Positions 20,902 through 32,719 of a DNA stretch of 64,000 bases are shown here, one piece after another. The DNA is from Syncephalis fuscata (lineage: Eukaryota; Zoopagomycota; Zoopagomycetes; Zoopagales; Piptocephalidaceae): NCBI GenBank assembly GCA_025786725.1, contig JAHLTZ010000003.1:1-64000 (forward strand). The letters run 5' to 3'. The notes under the pieces were generated by a model. That model did not search any database. It was not told the origin of the DNA and saw only the letters and a program-made list of their open reading frames with translations. The translations under genes were made by a program, and so were the position numbers. The number at the start of each line of letters is the position of its first letter. Position 1 is the first letter of the stretch.

Positions 20902-22128
20902 ATGAAGTTCATTCAAGCTGCTGTTCTTTTGGCCTTCGCTGCCACTGTTACTGCTACGCCAACATTTGTGCGTCGCTCATACAGCACTGCTCCTGCTCCA
21001 GGTGGTGAGTCCCCAGCTACTCCTGCTCCAAGCTACACTCCCGCCCCAACTCCAGGTGGTGAGTCCCCAGCTACTCCCGCCCCAAGCTACACTCCCGCCC
21101 CAGTTCCAGGCGGTGAGTCTCCAGCCACTCCTGCCCCAGGCTACATTCCCGCCCCAGTTCCAGGCGGTGAGTCTCCAGCCACTCCTGCTCCAGGCTACGG
21201 TGAAGCTCCTGCTCCAGCTGGTAACCAGACTTACACTCCAACTCCTGCTCCAGCTGGCAACCAGACTTACACTCCAACTCCTGCTCCAACTGGCAACCAG
21301 ACTTACACGCCAACTCCTGCTCCAGCTGGCAATCAGACTTACACGCCAACTCCTGCTCCAGGTGGTGAATCTCCATTCACTCCTGCTCCATACACTCCAA
21401 CTCCTGCTCCATACACTCCGACTCCGGCTCCATACACTCCAACGCCTGCCCCGTCTGGCAATGAAGACTATAACAATCAAACTCCAGCCACACCAGCACC
21501 TAAGAAATGCCACAAGAAGAAATACCCAGTAAAGCCCAAGAAATGCCACAAGAAGCCAGCTACTTACACTCCAACTCCAGCTCCATCTGGTAGCGAGAAC
21601 TATGGTGGCGAGACTCCAGCTACCTACACTCCAACTCCAGCTCCATCTGGTAGCGAGAACTATGGTGGCGAGACTCCAGCTACCTACACTCCAACTCCAG
21701 CTCCATCCGGTAGCGAGAACTATGGTGGCGAGACTCCAGCTACCTACACTCCAACTCCAGCTCCAGCTGGTAACGATACCTATGGCGGTGAGTCCCCAGC
21801 TACCTACACTCCAACTCCAGCTCCAGCTGGTAACCAGACCTATGGTGGCGAGTCCCCAGCTACTCCAGTTCCATGCAACAAGACCACTGGTGGTGAACTC
21901 CCAGCCACCCCAGCTCCATACACTCCAGCCCCAGTTCCAGCTGGTAACCAGACCTATGGTGGTGAGTCCCCAGCTACTTACACTCCAACTCCAGCTCCAG
22001 CTGGTAACCAGACCTATGGTGGCGAGTCCCCAGCTACTCCAGTTCCATGCAACAAGACCACTGGTGGTGAATTGCCAGCCACTCCAGCTCCTTACACTCC
22101 AGTCCCAGCTCCATACACTGCCTACTAA
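20902..22128 (+). CDS. Secreted PTPAP-repeat protein, wall-type
   Basis: A single exon encodes 408 residues. The signal peptide (about residues 1-19) is followed by FVRRSYSTAPAP. The mature protein is almost all Pro/Thr/Ala/Gly repeats: GGESPATPAP, AGNQTYTPTPAP, then three near-identical SGSENYGGETPATYTPTPAP units, then mixed units with PVPCNKTTGGELPATPAP. A basic Cys/Lys/His block (KKCHKKK...KPKKCHKKP, about residues 202-220) splits the chain. Many NxT sequons (NQT, NKT, NDT) and the Thr/Pro density predict heavy glycosylation. It ends VPAPYTAY. There are only four cysteines in two types of context (KKCHK, VPCNK). No enzyme domain is seen. Codon use is narrow (CCA, ACT, GCT), as in a highly expressed gene. 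It is likely an extracellular or cell-wall structural protein. Function is unknown. Confidence 0.88.
   Translation: MKFIQAAVLLAFAATVTATPTFVRRSYSTAPAPGGESPATPAPSYTPAPTPGGESPATPAPSYTPAPVPGGESPATPAPGYIPAPVPGGESPATPAPGYGEAPAPAGNQTYTPTPAPAGNQTYTPTPAPTGNQTYTPTPAPAGNQTYTPTPAPGGESPFTPAPYTPTPAPYTPTPAPYTPTPAPSGNEDYNNQTPATPAPKKCHKKKYPVKPKKCHKKPATYTPTPAPSGSENYGGETPATYTPTPAPSGSENYGGETPATYTPTPAPSGSENYGGETPATYTPTPAPAGNDTYGGESPATYTPTPAPAGNQTYGGESPATPVPCNKTTGGELPATPAPYTPAPVPAGNQTYGGESPATYTPTPAPAGNQTYGGESPATPVPCNKTTGGELPATPAPYTPVPAPYTAY
21560..21770 (+). repeat. 60-bp coding tandem repeat
   Basis: Three almost identical 60-bp copies (start of each marked by TACACTCCAACTCCAGCTCC) encode the SGSENYGGETPATYTPTPAP unit. 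The near-identity, including synonymous sites, points to recent expansion or gene conversion. Confidence 0.85.
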
Positions 22129-22404
22129 GCGTATCGTAGTTTAGCTTGTCTATATAGCTGTACTTGTTATGGTGCCATAATAATAACCAAATTTAATATA
22201 AAACTATTGGATCATTTTTAATTGATTCCTGTTACATGTGTTAAATGTAGGATTTCTAATATTAATTATACTTTATTTTTTATTATTAATTTTTAATCAA
22301 TTTGAGCATAATGACTTTAAATATGTCTTGTACTTTAGTTACATGTATGTGTATATATTGGCTACAACTAACAATTAGCAATATTGTTTGTGTAGTATTT
22401 AATC

Positions 22405-22524
22405 CAGCACATTGCTTGGTAAATTGACATCGAGCTAATGGAACTTGGTATGAATGTCATTACTTTTGTATTTCTACATTACTAATAGCTCAATGCTTTT
22501 ATTCTAACATTAGTACTGCTACAG
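22405..22524 (+). pseudogene. Relic of NAXE exon 2 and following intron
   Basis: The sequence AAATTGACATCGAGCTAATG is followed by GAACTTGGTATGAATGTCAT and TTACTAATAGCTCAATGCTT. These match, base for base apart from scattered changes, the sense strand of the NAXE exon 2 end and its intron (about 17735-17580, minus strand). About 40 nt of the exon are deleted between two GAGCTAATG/CAGCTAATG copies. The flanking exon 3 is absent. It is a DNA-level duplication, since intron sequence is included. Confidence 0.8.
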
Positions 22525-22789
22525 TAACTAAATAGTAATGCATATAAATCAATGTATCTTGTAATTAGATAATTTGTTTATCATATAATATATAATTTAA
22601 TTAATGCAAACTATTGACCTTCTATTTTTATTTCTATTATACAATATCGCCTGATAGGCGGGTAAGCGCCTGTCTATTTACTTAATATGAATTGATGCTT
22701 ATAATTAAATAATAAAAACACGTTTTATTAATTAATATTCTAACATTTATTGTATTTATCCTATTATTTAAATTGCTTTCTATATTTTG

Positions 22790-23660
22790 AGCAACTAAGG
22801 CATAACAGTGCGATTAAAGTCAATAATTGTATTTAACAATACTCACGCAATTTAATAACATTCAATCTATTGAATATGATGATAGGTGGTGAGTGATGTC
22901 AGGGTCCAAAATGCTCATCATCATAGATTCGTTATCCAATATGCAATATCCATCATTTATTTATATCATTCCCATTCTGTCCCACACTACTATGTATCAT
23001 TCTACGATACACTAGACACATTTTATTGTTTATATGTTCCATCAAACTTTACTCATTCCACTCATTACACTATATACACTGTAACTTTGCCACCACTTTT
23101 ATGATTTCTTACCGTACATTTATCATTTTATATATGATTCTATACTCGCCCAGTCTTACTTTATCCAAAACTATTTTTATTTTTGTTCTAGCACCATTAT
23201 TAACAAATATTGACTAGTTCCGCTCATTGATCATGCATACATGCTCATTAACTTTAACATAGCTAATCGCCATTTCACACCATAGATTCTTTATATTGTA
23301 TACCATTTTATTATCTAATAAATACGCGTTATCATTACATTTGTTTTTGGTTTTTTTGGTTTTAGCGCTATCACTAATGATCTCAACTCATTCACTTCAT
23401 GCATTTAGCAAGCTATATTTAATTGAGCATCTAACAATATGATATATTTTGTATAACATGGAATGATATATAGTAGTGTAAAATAGAATGGTAATGATAT
23501 AAATAAATGGTGGATATATGCATACTGAATAATGAATCTATGACGATGAGTATTTGATGATTAACGTCACTCACCACCCATCATCATGTTTAATAGAACA
23601 AATTGTACTTCAATTGCAGTCATTCGACCACCAAATCACAATCTATGTAATAGTTTGATT
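22790..23660. mobile_element. R1 element, complete copy with long terminal inverted repeats
   Basis: The left arm (about 22830-22990) reads through CTATTGAATATGATGATAGG, GGTGGTGAGTGATGTCAGGG, CATAGATTCGTTATCCAATA. The right arm (about 23470-23640) is its inverted match (CACTCACCACCCATCATCAT, AATGAATCTATGACGATGAG). The interior has no substantial ORF. Related copies lie at 10158, 18105, 18640, 34860-35480 and 42655-43255. It looks like a nonautonomous, MITE-like element. Confidence 0.7.
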
Positions 23661-25199
23661 ATTAAATGATAAATGGATAACACCAATCATCACATTTATC
23701 AGATTGTGGATTATTAATCTGTCCTTCATTATAGACAGCTTTTCTTTGAATCAATCAGTATTACACCAACACAGGTCATACACAATAACAATTAATACAC
23801 ACATATATAACTAATGTAAATCATTTTAAACACTGTCATTGATCAAGCAAACACAAAAAGTGGTCTACAATATTTGGATATCTATGATCGTGCATTAAAT
23901 CTAAAGAAAGGTATGCATAAATCAAGTGAATAGCATGCAATTCACTAAAGATAATAAGCAAAAAAAAACAAAAAAGATGCATTGAGATACAACCACAACT
24001 AAATAAAATAATGTTGGTAAATCTACAAAAAGAGTAGATTATCGAGTAGACTATTAGAAAGAGCGCGTGGGCTCACACACCTGTCCACTCGCTCACCACA
24101 TACGGAACTAGAAAAAGCACATTGAGAAAAGGAAACGGAAATAAAATAATGAAACTGGAAATTAGAAGGAATATGATATACAAAGTCATCGGGACCACAA
24201 GGCCATAGGCGAGCATAATGTATATATAGAATAGCCACGCCGCCGATATTACTCTAGACGATGTAGAGAATGAGAATGAGAGTGAGAAAGGAAAGAGGAG
24301 AGGAAAGTAAAGGAAACGGCTTGCATTGTAAGAGCAAGTAGAAAGCCTGTGCTCAAAGGCGCATGAGATGCGCAATATGGACCGGTGCGCCCGCGCATTC
24401 TAATCAAATAGTAATAATACTTATAATAATGATAATAATGATAATGATAATTATAGTTGTAATCCCAGTAATCTAACAAAGTAGACACCGATGAAGGTTA
24501 TATGACAGCCAATGATCGACGGAATGCCTGGAGTCCGGACTAGATTGGCTGTAGTGAACGAGAGTACGGCGCTGTACACCATAGAGTTGTCGTAGAAATA
24601 AACCGACGTATCCACACGGTAAAGGAGACTTGGCTGTCTAATCCAAATGGCCAGAAAAAAGACAGTAGTACCAAGGCTGGCCGGCCATTTACTATTCCAA
24701 GGTGATGGAAAATAGACAGCTCTAGACGTGGTAGCGGAGAATAGAAACCAGACAGGTCTACGCCACAAAAGGGACGCAACAATGGCACACGCACAAACAA
24801 CTGGGAATGCGCGGTGAAGCGAGAAAAAAGCAGCCTAATAAACCGTAAAGCTACTACTACTGCTACAACGCTGCCCTGTTCCTAACATGAGGAGAAAAGG
24901 GACGTGTGCCACTAGGATGATGTGCAGTACAGGCACACTACAGTGCAGCGCAGAGCAATTTCACGCGGCATAGAACAGGCCACGTAGAAAGCTTACCACC
25001 ATCATGAATGACGACCTGTCTATCATGTAATCACGCGGTAAGCTGCAAAACTTAAGCGGAAACTGGGAAAGGCACTGAGAAAATACGGAATAGGTGAAAG
25101 GAAACAGAAGTAGATTTTTTAACACTGAAAAGTAGAAGGAAAAGAGAAATGAATAAACACAGTCGTAGTGTGACTATGTTTTTGATCACAAAGGCGCGC
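23661..25199. other. Intergenic and probable 3' flank of the zinc-finger gene
   Basis: From about 24000 the minus strand is pyrimidine-rich with many overlapping ORFs of 70-118 codons in several frames. None has a recognisable domain. The region may be a long 3' UTR of the Mig1/CreA-like gene. Confidence 0.45.
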
Positions 25200-26585
25200 T
25201 TAGAAAGGGCCCAAGGCAAATGGACAATCGCGCGTAGTTGCCTCGCCAAGACGTGGCAATGGCAAACGAAGTGGCCTTCCAGCCGATATGATCGACGGCA
25301 TCGGCGGCATGATTGATGGCAGAGCCGTACGAGGACGGTGGCACTCCATCGGGGCCGGTGGTGGTGGCAAGGAAAAGGCAAGCGGCATATGCTGGTCCAG
25401 CCGAGCATTTACGCTTGCCACTATCGGTGTATTAAGAGTCGACAGCGACGATGGGGGTGGCAGTTGCTTCGACCATGGCGATAGCGATGCTGAATACGCA
25501 GCATGGTAGGATGTATGCTGCAATGTATGCGGTGACGAATGTTGATGCGGATGCTGATAGTGGGCCATTGTCACATCCGTAGGTAGTGACTGGACAAAGG
25601 ATGGCTGATCAGTAAACGTCTCTGTAAATAGACGAGGTGACGGCAACGGTGTGCAGTCAGGTGATGAGCTTTTGCTTTGAGGCCGACTACCTGATGATGG
25701 TGAATCTAAAGGCGACTGTAGCGATGGAGGACTACTGGCCGAGCAGGTAGGCGAATGATGGCCGGCCATCGTTGTATGTGGGCCATAGACAGGCGATGAC
25801 GATGACGACGACGACGATGGCCAGTGAGTCAGCGTATCAGGCAAATGCCGACCAGAAAGCGACAAAATCGCTGCAGCACCATTACGCGTTTCTTCAGTTA
25901 CTAGTATATCAGACTCAAACTGGTTAGTAAGCGTGTATCCGTTCATCGAGGTGGCAGGCTGTCTGTATTCTCTAACAGATCCATGCGATACATTTGGCAC
26001 TTTGGTTGATGTTGGTGTCGATGGCATTGACATGGTAGACGCAACAGCTGGCATACTGGTAAGCATGCGGGATCGACGTGGCTTACGTGTTCTAGGTTCA
26101 GTATGAATACGCGTATGGCGACGTAGCTCATCTTGGCGAGAGAATCGCTTTCCACATCCTGGATGCATACACTGATGCGGCTTTTCACCGGTATGTGTAC
26201 GCAAGTGACGTGTTAAATGTTCAAGACGTCGAAAGGCTCGCAAACATAGCACGCACTGATAAGCACGAGGCTTGGCATCCGTCGATGCATCGGTGGTCGC
26301 TGCCGAGGCCGTATTGGCAACAATAGGTGCCGCCTCATCTCGACGCGTATAAAATCTATCCGATGGTAATGAGCCGGTCGCTGATGCAATAGAAATAGAT
26401 GGCAATTGTACAGTGCTATTAGTGCTAGCACTGTTGTTGTTGTTGTTGTTGTTGTTGTTGCTATTACTATCTTCCATATAGACTCGTCTTGGTGATGTAT
26501 TCATCATCACTCGTTCAGAGTACATACCGCGTGACTGCGCCATTGAATCCATATCCGTTAAAATTGAGTCAATTGTTGGCATCAA
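25200..26585 (-). CDS. Mig1/CreA-like C2H2 zinc-finger transcription factor
   Basis: A single exon encodes 461 residues. Two C2H2 fingers lie at about residues 109-161: C111/C114/H127/H131 and C139/C144/H157/H161. The first reads [19 protein letters not shown] and the second [20 protein letters not shown], joined by RTHTGEKPH. This RLEH.TRH...PGC.KRFSR.DEL.RH pattern is the Mig1/CreA class, which binds GC-boxes. The rest is low-complexity: poly-Asn at 41-51, Ser/Pro-rich stretches, His/Gln-rich segment. A basic patch (RTRKPRRSR, about 165-173) after finger 2 may act in nuclear import. Known role of the class: carbon catabolite repression or related stress regulation. Paralogues with the same fingers exist in fungi, so the target set here is open. 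Confidence 0.88.
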   Translation of the reverse strand: MMPTIDSILTDMDSMAQSRGMYSERVMMNTSPRRVYMEDSNSNNNNNNNNNSASTNSTVQLPSISIASATGSLPSDRFYTRRDEAAPIVANTASAATTDASTDAKPRAYQCVLCLRAFRRLEHLTRHLRTHTGEKPHQCMHPGCGKRFSRQDELRRHTRIHTEPRTRKPRRSRMLTSMPAVASTMSMPSTPTSTKVPNVSHGSVREYRQPATSMNGYTLTNQFESDILVTEETRNGAAAILSLSGRHLPDTLTHWPSSSSSSSSPVYGPHTTMAGHHSPTCSASSPPSLQSPLDSPSSGSRPQSKSSSPDCTPLPSPRLFTETFTDQPSFVQSLPTDVTMAHYQHPHQHSSPHTLQHTSYHAAYSASLSPWSKQLPPPSSLSTLNTPIVASVNARLDQHMPLAFSLPPPPAPMECHRPRTALPSIMPPMPSIISAGRPLRLPLPRLGEATTRDCPFALGPF

Positions 26586-26742
26586 ATTACGAATAAACTG
26601 ATTTAAATGAAATCAACTCAGATCAGTAATATGAATTAATGATTTCCTCTTAAACGACAAAGTGTGCGTATATATGTGAGATTCTACAATAAGGAAATTT
26701 CTCACAATTAGCATAGAATAAAATTGGCTATAATAATATGTT

Positions 26743-26771
26743 ATGATGGTGATGGTGATGATGATGATGAT
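26743..26771 (+). repeat. GAT/GGT trinucleotide microsatellite
   Basis: A run of GATGGTGATGGTGATGATGA type about 160 bp upstream of the zinc-finger start codon. Confidence 0.8.
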
Positions 26772-27959
26772 AAACAGTGATATTTTTGACCAAAAAATCT
26801 ATATCCTATACGCAAATACAATAGAAATATTTCAAATACGCGTTGATTTGATTTCAATGCAACGACAAACGTCCAATGATAGCCCAGTGCGCTTTAGCGT
26901 GTTAGAAAACCAAATGGAGTAGGAATCTAGTAAAGTTACAATTGAAATTCACAACCGCAGTGCAATGGCAGTCAATGAACAAATGCCAGTGGACCAGCAG
27001 CACAAAGTCAAAAAAATAAGAGAGAACGAGTAGTAGACGAGGATAGATGGCGGATAGCAAGCAGTTAAAGGTAGAGAGATGGTAAAAAGCGCGCGGCGTC
27101 AAAAAGTAAAATATGAATACACGCGCCTACCAGTAAAGGTGGATGAATAAAGCGCAAATCGACAAAGGTAAGGGCGATAGTAATTTTTTGCTGTGTGGTA
27201 TAGCAGAAAATGTTGGTAAAGTAAATGGGCGATATAGATGAAGTACGATAGAGAAAGGTAAGGTAAGGCCAGCGAGTGAATCGCAAAAGTGCGAACAAAA
27301 ACGCAAAAAAAAAAACGCAAATAAAAGACGATGTTGGATCTTCAAGTAACGAAAAAAAAACGAAATGATTAAGGCAAACGCTATCGACAAGGAGAGCGGG
27401 GTAGTGCATTAACCAAGTATCATCATCATTTGCATGTGATAGCCTTAAGGCCGCGAGATAACCTTGGGCTCATTGAGAGACGAAAGAGTGAGTGGGGTCA
27501 CCAAGAAAGGCAAGCACAAAAGAGCCATGCTCCAATGGCGCACTTACATGGCAGTGGCGTGTTAATGTGCCAGATTAACTCGCGGAGAATATACGCCTTA
27601 GAAGGAATAGGAAAGGTGGGACTAACGAGGCATAACTGCGATAACAGCACCACAACAAGGCACGATCACCTCATTTGCCATGTTTTTCGTTGTCTGTTCG
27701 CCTATCTTACGCGATAACGCGTAAGGGGAAGGTGAACTGGGCATACCAGTCCATATCTAATATAAACATGAAACAAGAGTACAAACGGCAGTCTCCACGT
27801 GGCTAGACATGCAGCCTCGAGATTATTATCCAAATACGAAGCCAAGGAAAGGAAACAAGCCGGAGAATAATGATCCCCCTCAGATAAACAAGGAGATAAA
27901 TCGGGCTTTGGAATTATTTGTAGCTTATCGACCGATGGCAGCGATAATCACGAGTTATT

Positions 27960-27990
27960 TTGTGTGTGTGTGTGTGTGTGTGTATGTGTG
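27960..27990 (+). repeat. TG dinucleotide microsatellite
   Basis: About eleven TG units in a row, then TATGTGTG. A second, shorter TG run lies at about 28584. Confidence 0.9.
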
Positions 27991-30900
27991 CGTAATAAGT
28001 TCAGGGCGTAAAAGGCGAATCATAATAAAAATTCTCCGTATCTTTCCGGTATCACATTATTCATAGAACATGTGTCGGAAAAAACTTTGCCCCCTCACTT
28101 AACATCCATCCAATCGCTTCAACTCAGCACATTAACCTCCCCTCCCATTACCGCCATTTCCATTAAAACCGTATCGGACTGCAAGCATACAAGTCGACAG
28201 GCGTGGACGACTCGGTATGCCATGCATTTTTCAGGGGGAGATAAAAAGAAAAAATGTTGTCATAAATAGCAAGACATGCCCGTGAGCGGGGTATTATTGA
28301 TTAAGCATTACCACGTGAAAACAAATGCATTCCAAAAAATCGCCGATAGTTATAGAGCACCATGCAAGTAGAGAATAGCACCATTTAAATGCAACTTACA
28401 TGCATTTGCATATTAATAAACCATTATTATTATTATATGTTATTAATTGTTATCATTATCATTAGCATCACCATTGTTATCATTATTATTATTGTTATCA
28501 TTATTATCAATGTAATAAATGCTCTAAAATAGATGCAATTAAATAAATAGCATTATTATACTTACCAGAAATGGCCTCAATAAGTGTGTGTGTGTGTGTT
28601 GAAACAGTAGCTATGCAGAAAGACAACAATGGTAAGTATCGTGTCTACACTAATGCAATAAGTATTATAGGCTGTAATAGAAGCACGAGTAAATCGGACC
28701 AATCGGAATAATACAGTGAACCACGGCAAGTTTGAATGGCGAAGCAATCAGTAGCCGTGTGTATGACAAATCGGAGTGACCGTCAAGGCAATAGCTAGTC
28801 CACGGATTAAGTAATTGCCGTGTCTACAGTCGAGGGGCTAGAATAACGCAATGCAGAATGACGATGACCGAATTCCGTGGCGCTTGAGGGGCACAGCGTG
28901 TATCAAAGACTGAATACTTAATTCACAAACGTGTAGGGATGATACAATAATGGTCAATCTAGGGTGACACAAAGTTGTAGTGATTAGCGTTGATACGCTT
29001 TGTTGGGATAAAACAGTAATGTAAACAAAATTGGAAATCTGTCTAGAAATCAAAGGCTATGGCAATAGACTATTGCAATATAACCGAAGAGCAAAATGAC
29101 TAGGTATTCTAGGCCTAGAAAATAAACAAGTATACTTATACAATAATAAGCCAATACAAAAAGTAGGTAGAGAATAGCACACCAAGGAAGTGGGGACAAG
29201 TACACACGCGGGGAAACGCACGGCCATCACGAATATTTTATACAGCCGCCACTACGTATTATAAGGATGATGCGGATGGAGATATCGTTGCGTTGGCGCA
29301 AAAGGGGAATGGCAAAGAATGCTGGCAACGAAAAAAGACTACGCACGCAACTGGGTTGATAGGAGTGGGAGTGAGATAGTGGTTACGCAAGCGCAGGAGA
29401 TGCACGGGCGCACGTTCCAGTCAAGTGCGGCCAGTAGAAAGGGGGCGCCGGCTATCAAAGGGGTAGAAGAGCAGCGGCAGTTACATCGAAACCAAACAAT
29501 TACTATCGCTTTTCATACGAAAACAAAAGTACATCATCCAAGGCGTAACACATGCACATAATGTGATCGATGACAATAGCCAGGGGACAAGTCTACTGGC
29601 GTGCAATAGGATGTAGCTAGAACGTGTATGTGTGCGTATTAAAGCAAAACATTCGATACTAGTGATGTATTGAATATTGGTATAAACTACGCATTAATGT
29701 AATAATAAATAAGTCATAATGTATGATTAAAAAGTCTATTATCACAAATGACTTTAGTATTAAACTATTGACGAATTGTAGTAGTAAGTGTTTACTATCC
29801 AGATCTCATGTGCTTAATAATAATTGACATACAGCGCAAAATAGCTGAAATTTGCGCAAGGGGTCTGTAAGTATTTTACATTCGCCAACCATTAACGTCG
29901 CGTCATCCCGCAAAGTAGAGTGAACTCCTCCTCATGAAGTTAAACATATCCATGCACATGCATGGAGAATGGTGGTGCAATGGTAATATGAGTGAAATAA
30001 TGGCAATTGATGTAGCAATAATAGCAGGCATAGTGATAGTAATGCCAATTATAATCATAGTAATAGTAATTGCAATTGCAATCTTATAATATCAATTACA
30101 AGTACAGTAATGGTGCTAATAGCAATTATAACGATAGTGATGAGAAGGGGGCTAACAAATGCGTAGATAGACCAGGGGATATGCAATTCTACTCCATTTA
30201 TCAAGTCGTCTAAGCATATGGCAACTGTAATCGATAGTGTATACATTTGAAAGGGGAAGGGGAGTAATCAGGCAGAAATATAGCTTTTAACAACAGCTAG
30301 ACTTTGAAAAGTCAATGTTGCAAATCAATATAGTCTAGCGTAGCAGTTGCAACGGCAAAGGTAGCGGCAAAGGCTTAAGGCAGCATGGTGACAACAGCCT
30401 TTGACATTACTCTCGTACAAGATACAACTTAGAGAAGATGTAAAAAGGAGATAATCTTACGCAGCATACTAATAGCCGCTGCACCGATAGATAAATGACG
30501 CACGGGGCTTACAAAGGATTTTTGTAATTTGTCCATAGTATAGTTTAAAGATAATGTGCGCGTGAAAGTGCAGGACCGGGGAAGTGGCATCATAGCTGTT
30601 GTAGATAGCACATCAAACGAAGCAAGACCGAAGAAAGTGCATAAGACTGCAGAACAAAACAACAATGGCTGTATTACAGCATGAAAGTGCAGGTAGAAAA
30701 ATCTATAGATAAGTGTGGATGTCCATCGATATGACGCTATGATGTCTTATTATTTGGGATGGCAACACTACATCCATGCACTTTCTCCTTGTAAAAAAAG
30801 ACTGGATAATGCAGCAATGCATAAGTAGCGCGTGCACATGCATACTGATTCAAAAATTGTTTGAGAAATTTTAAATAAAAATCAAAGATAGAGATACCAT

Positions 30901-32696
30901 ATGGTGCAATCATTGTAATGCGACATTAATTCTACTTACCGTATACCAATTGTATATTCGCTATACAATTTAATAGACTTGGGCGATTTGGTAGGACTGC
31001 TATGGAAGTAAGCTAGTATGGCGACGTTGATTTTTCAGGTTGAGCAAGCACTGCCAATATTAAAGATAGCAAAGCTAAGAGACAAATTTAAAAGTAAATA
31101 TGTGTATATACATACAGTCTTTACACAAATCCAAGCTACGAAATACCAGCCAATTAATAGCAGGGTATAAAAGAATTGATAGTAAAAATAAATGAATCGG
31201 TGGTTGATGAATCAATCGATACCGGGAGCAAAGTTGCACCAACAACGGTAACAATGTCAAATTAATTAAGTAGTTAGGTTTAAAAAGGAAACGCAAATAA
31301 TACAAACGCAATAAAACGAAATGCTTAGTATTTGCAAATACGCAACAATAAAAGGTAGAGACGAGAGCTAGTATTGCCAATTAGACTGGCTGACTGACAA
31401 TGCGAGCAATGATGTCGATAGAGTATGGCTATAATAACAGTTGACGCGATACTAAGTTGGTGGTATTAATGTGGGATTGGGCAAAGTTAGAGAAGGCAAT
31501 GATGGCAATGATAACGAAGCTAAAAACGCGCGGAAGTAAAAAGACGGGAACGCAATATAAGTGTAATGCCGGCTAAGATTTAATAGATTCTAATTATATA
31601 TACACACATTCACAATGAGGAAAAAAATATCAGAGTTATGAGACGAATCAATGATAGGATCCCAGTAAAGCCATGTGGAAATGAAAACTTTTTACACGCA
31701 GCTGCATCGTTGCAGCCAATGTGTAAAGCTCAGGTGCGCATAAGGGTCAGGGAGCAGAACAAAAAAGTAACAAGCGTTTTCAAGCAGTATTCCTGTTTAA
31801 AAGGAGTATGCGCCAAAAAAAGCAACAACCCTGTGCTGCCTCGACGAAGGAACCAATACGGCTGGCGCATGGACCAGCATACGAAACCGCACCAGCGAAT
31901 AGTTGGCCGCATAGAGAAAACAGGAGGAGTACAATGGGCGTAGAGAATGAAAGCGAAGAGCAATACTTCTTTGAACCGGAGTTTAGCACCAGTAATAATT
32001 GACCGAAGGAAGATAATCTGCTGTCACACCATCATAAATGTTCCGCTTTAGCAGAATTAATGCTAACTGCAGGCAAAGGTGATGATTTTTGCCTATTAAA
32101 AAAAACTAATCAGGGAATAGCAAAGGCGCGGATAAAGCATGGTCGAGACTATGTTGCGCGTCTGACGTGGCCCACGCTGGCCGTTGTTATTTGTGTAGGA
32201 GTGCAGCTTATTATGGCGCACATGTAGCTTGGTGCGGATGGGAGCGGTAATTTTGTTTCAAATAGCTGCACCTACCTGCTATATAGCTGCAATAAACGTC
32301 TGCTACTATCGTCACTATTATCACTTGCGTATTCGCGGCTTGGCGACAAAGCAATTTTGTCCTGTGTCGAAATTATTGAATAAATACGTTTTATCCAAAC
32401 TCCGAGTAGCTAAGAATTGGCGAAGGTTACCAGTAGACTTGATTAATAGTAAGATTGTTGAAAAAAAGTAGTCGTTAACAAGAAATCTGTTTGAATATTG
32501 CAATATTAAAAGGTATAAATATGAAAACTACAAGTTAGTTTTGGATGTAAATCACGCTATTAGTTGTATCGATTTAAATCTACAAGAATAGTAGATTTGA
32601 CTAGATACAATGCAGGAGATTGCGCAAGAAATTAGAAGAGAAATTTTTGGATACAATTCAATAAGTTGATGAGTGTGTGTGCGTGTTTGTGCGCGT

Positions 32697-32719
32697 GTTT
32701 GTTTGTTTGTTTGTTTGCT
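32697..32719 (+). repeat. GTTT tetranucleotide microsatellite
   Basis: Five to six GTTT units after a TG-rich stretch. Confidence 0.85.

Noticed and set aside
20977-21549. 190-codon minus-strand ORF opposite the PTPAP gene
   Set aside because: Antisense shadow made by the coding repeats; no independent signal.
26436-26462. GTT microsatellite as an intergenic repeat
   Set aside because: It is the poly-Asn tract of the zinc-finger protein, inside its coding exon.
29319-29561. 80-codon ORF, plus strand
   Set aside because: Composition like its surroundings; no domain or splice partner.
30429-30665. Minus-strand ORF containing MDKLQKSFVSPVRHLSIGAA, possibly a first exon followed by a GTAAGA donor
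   Set aside because: No convincing second exon could be found downstream, and the peptide is not recognised.
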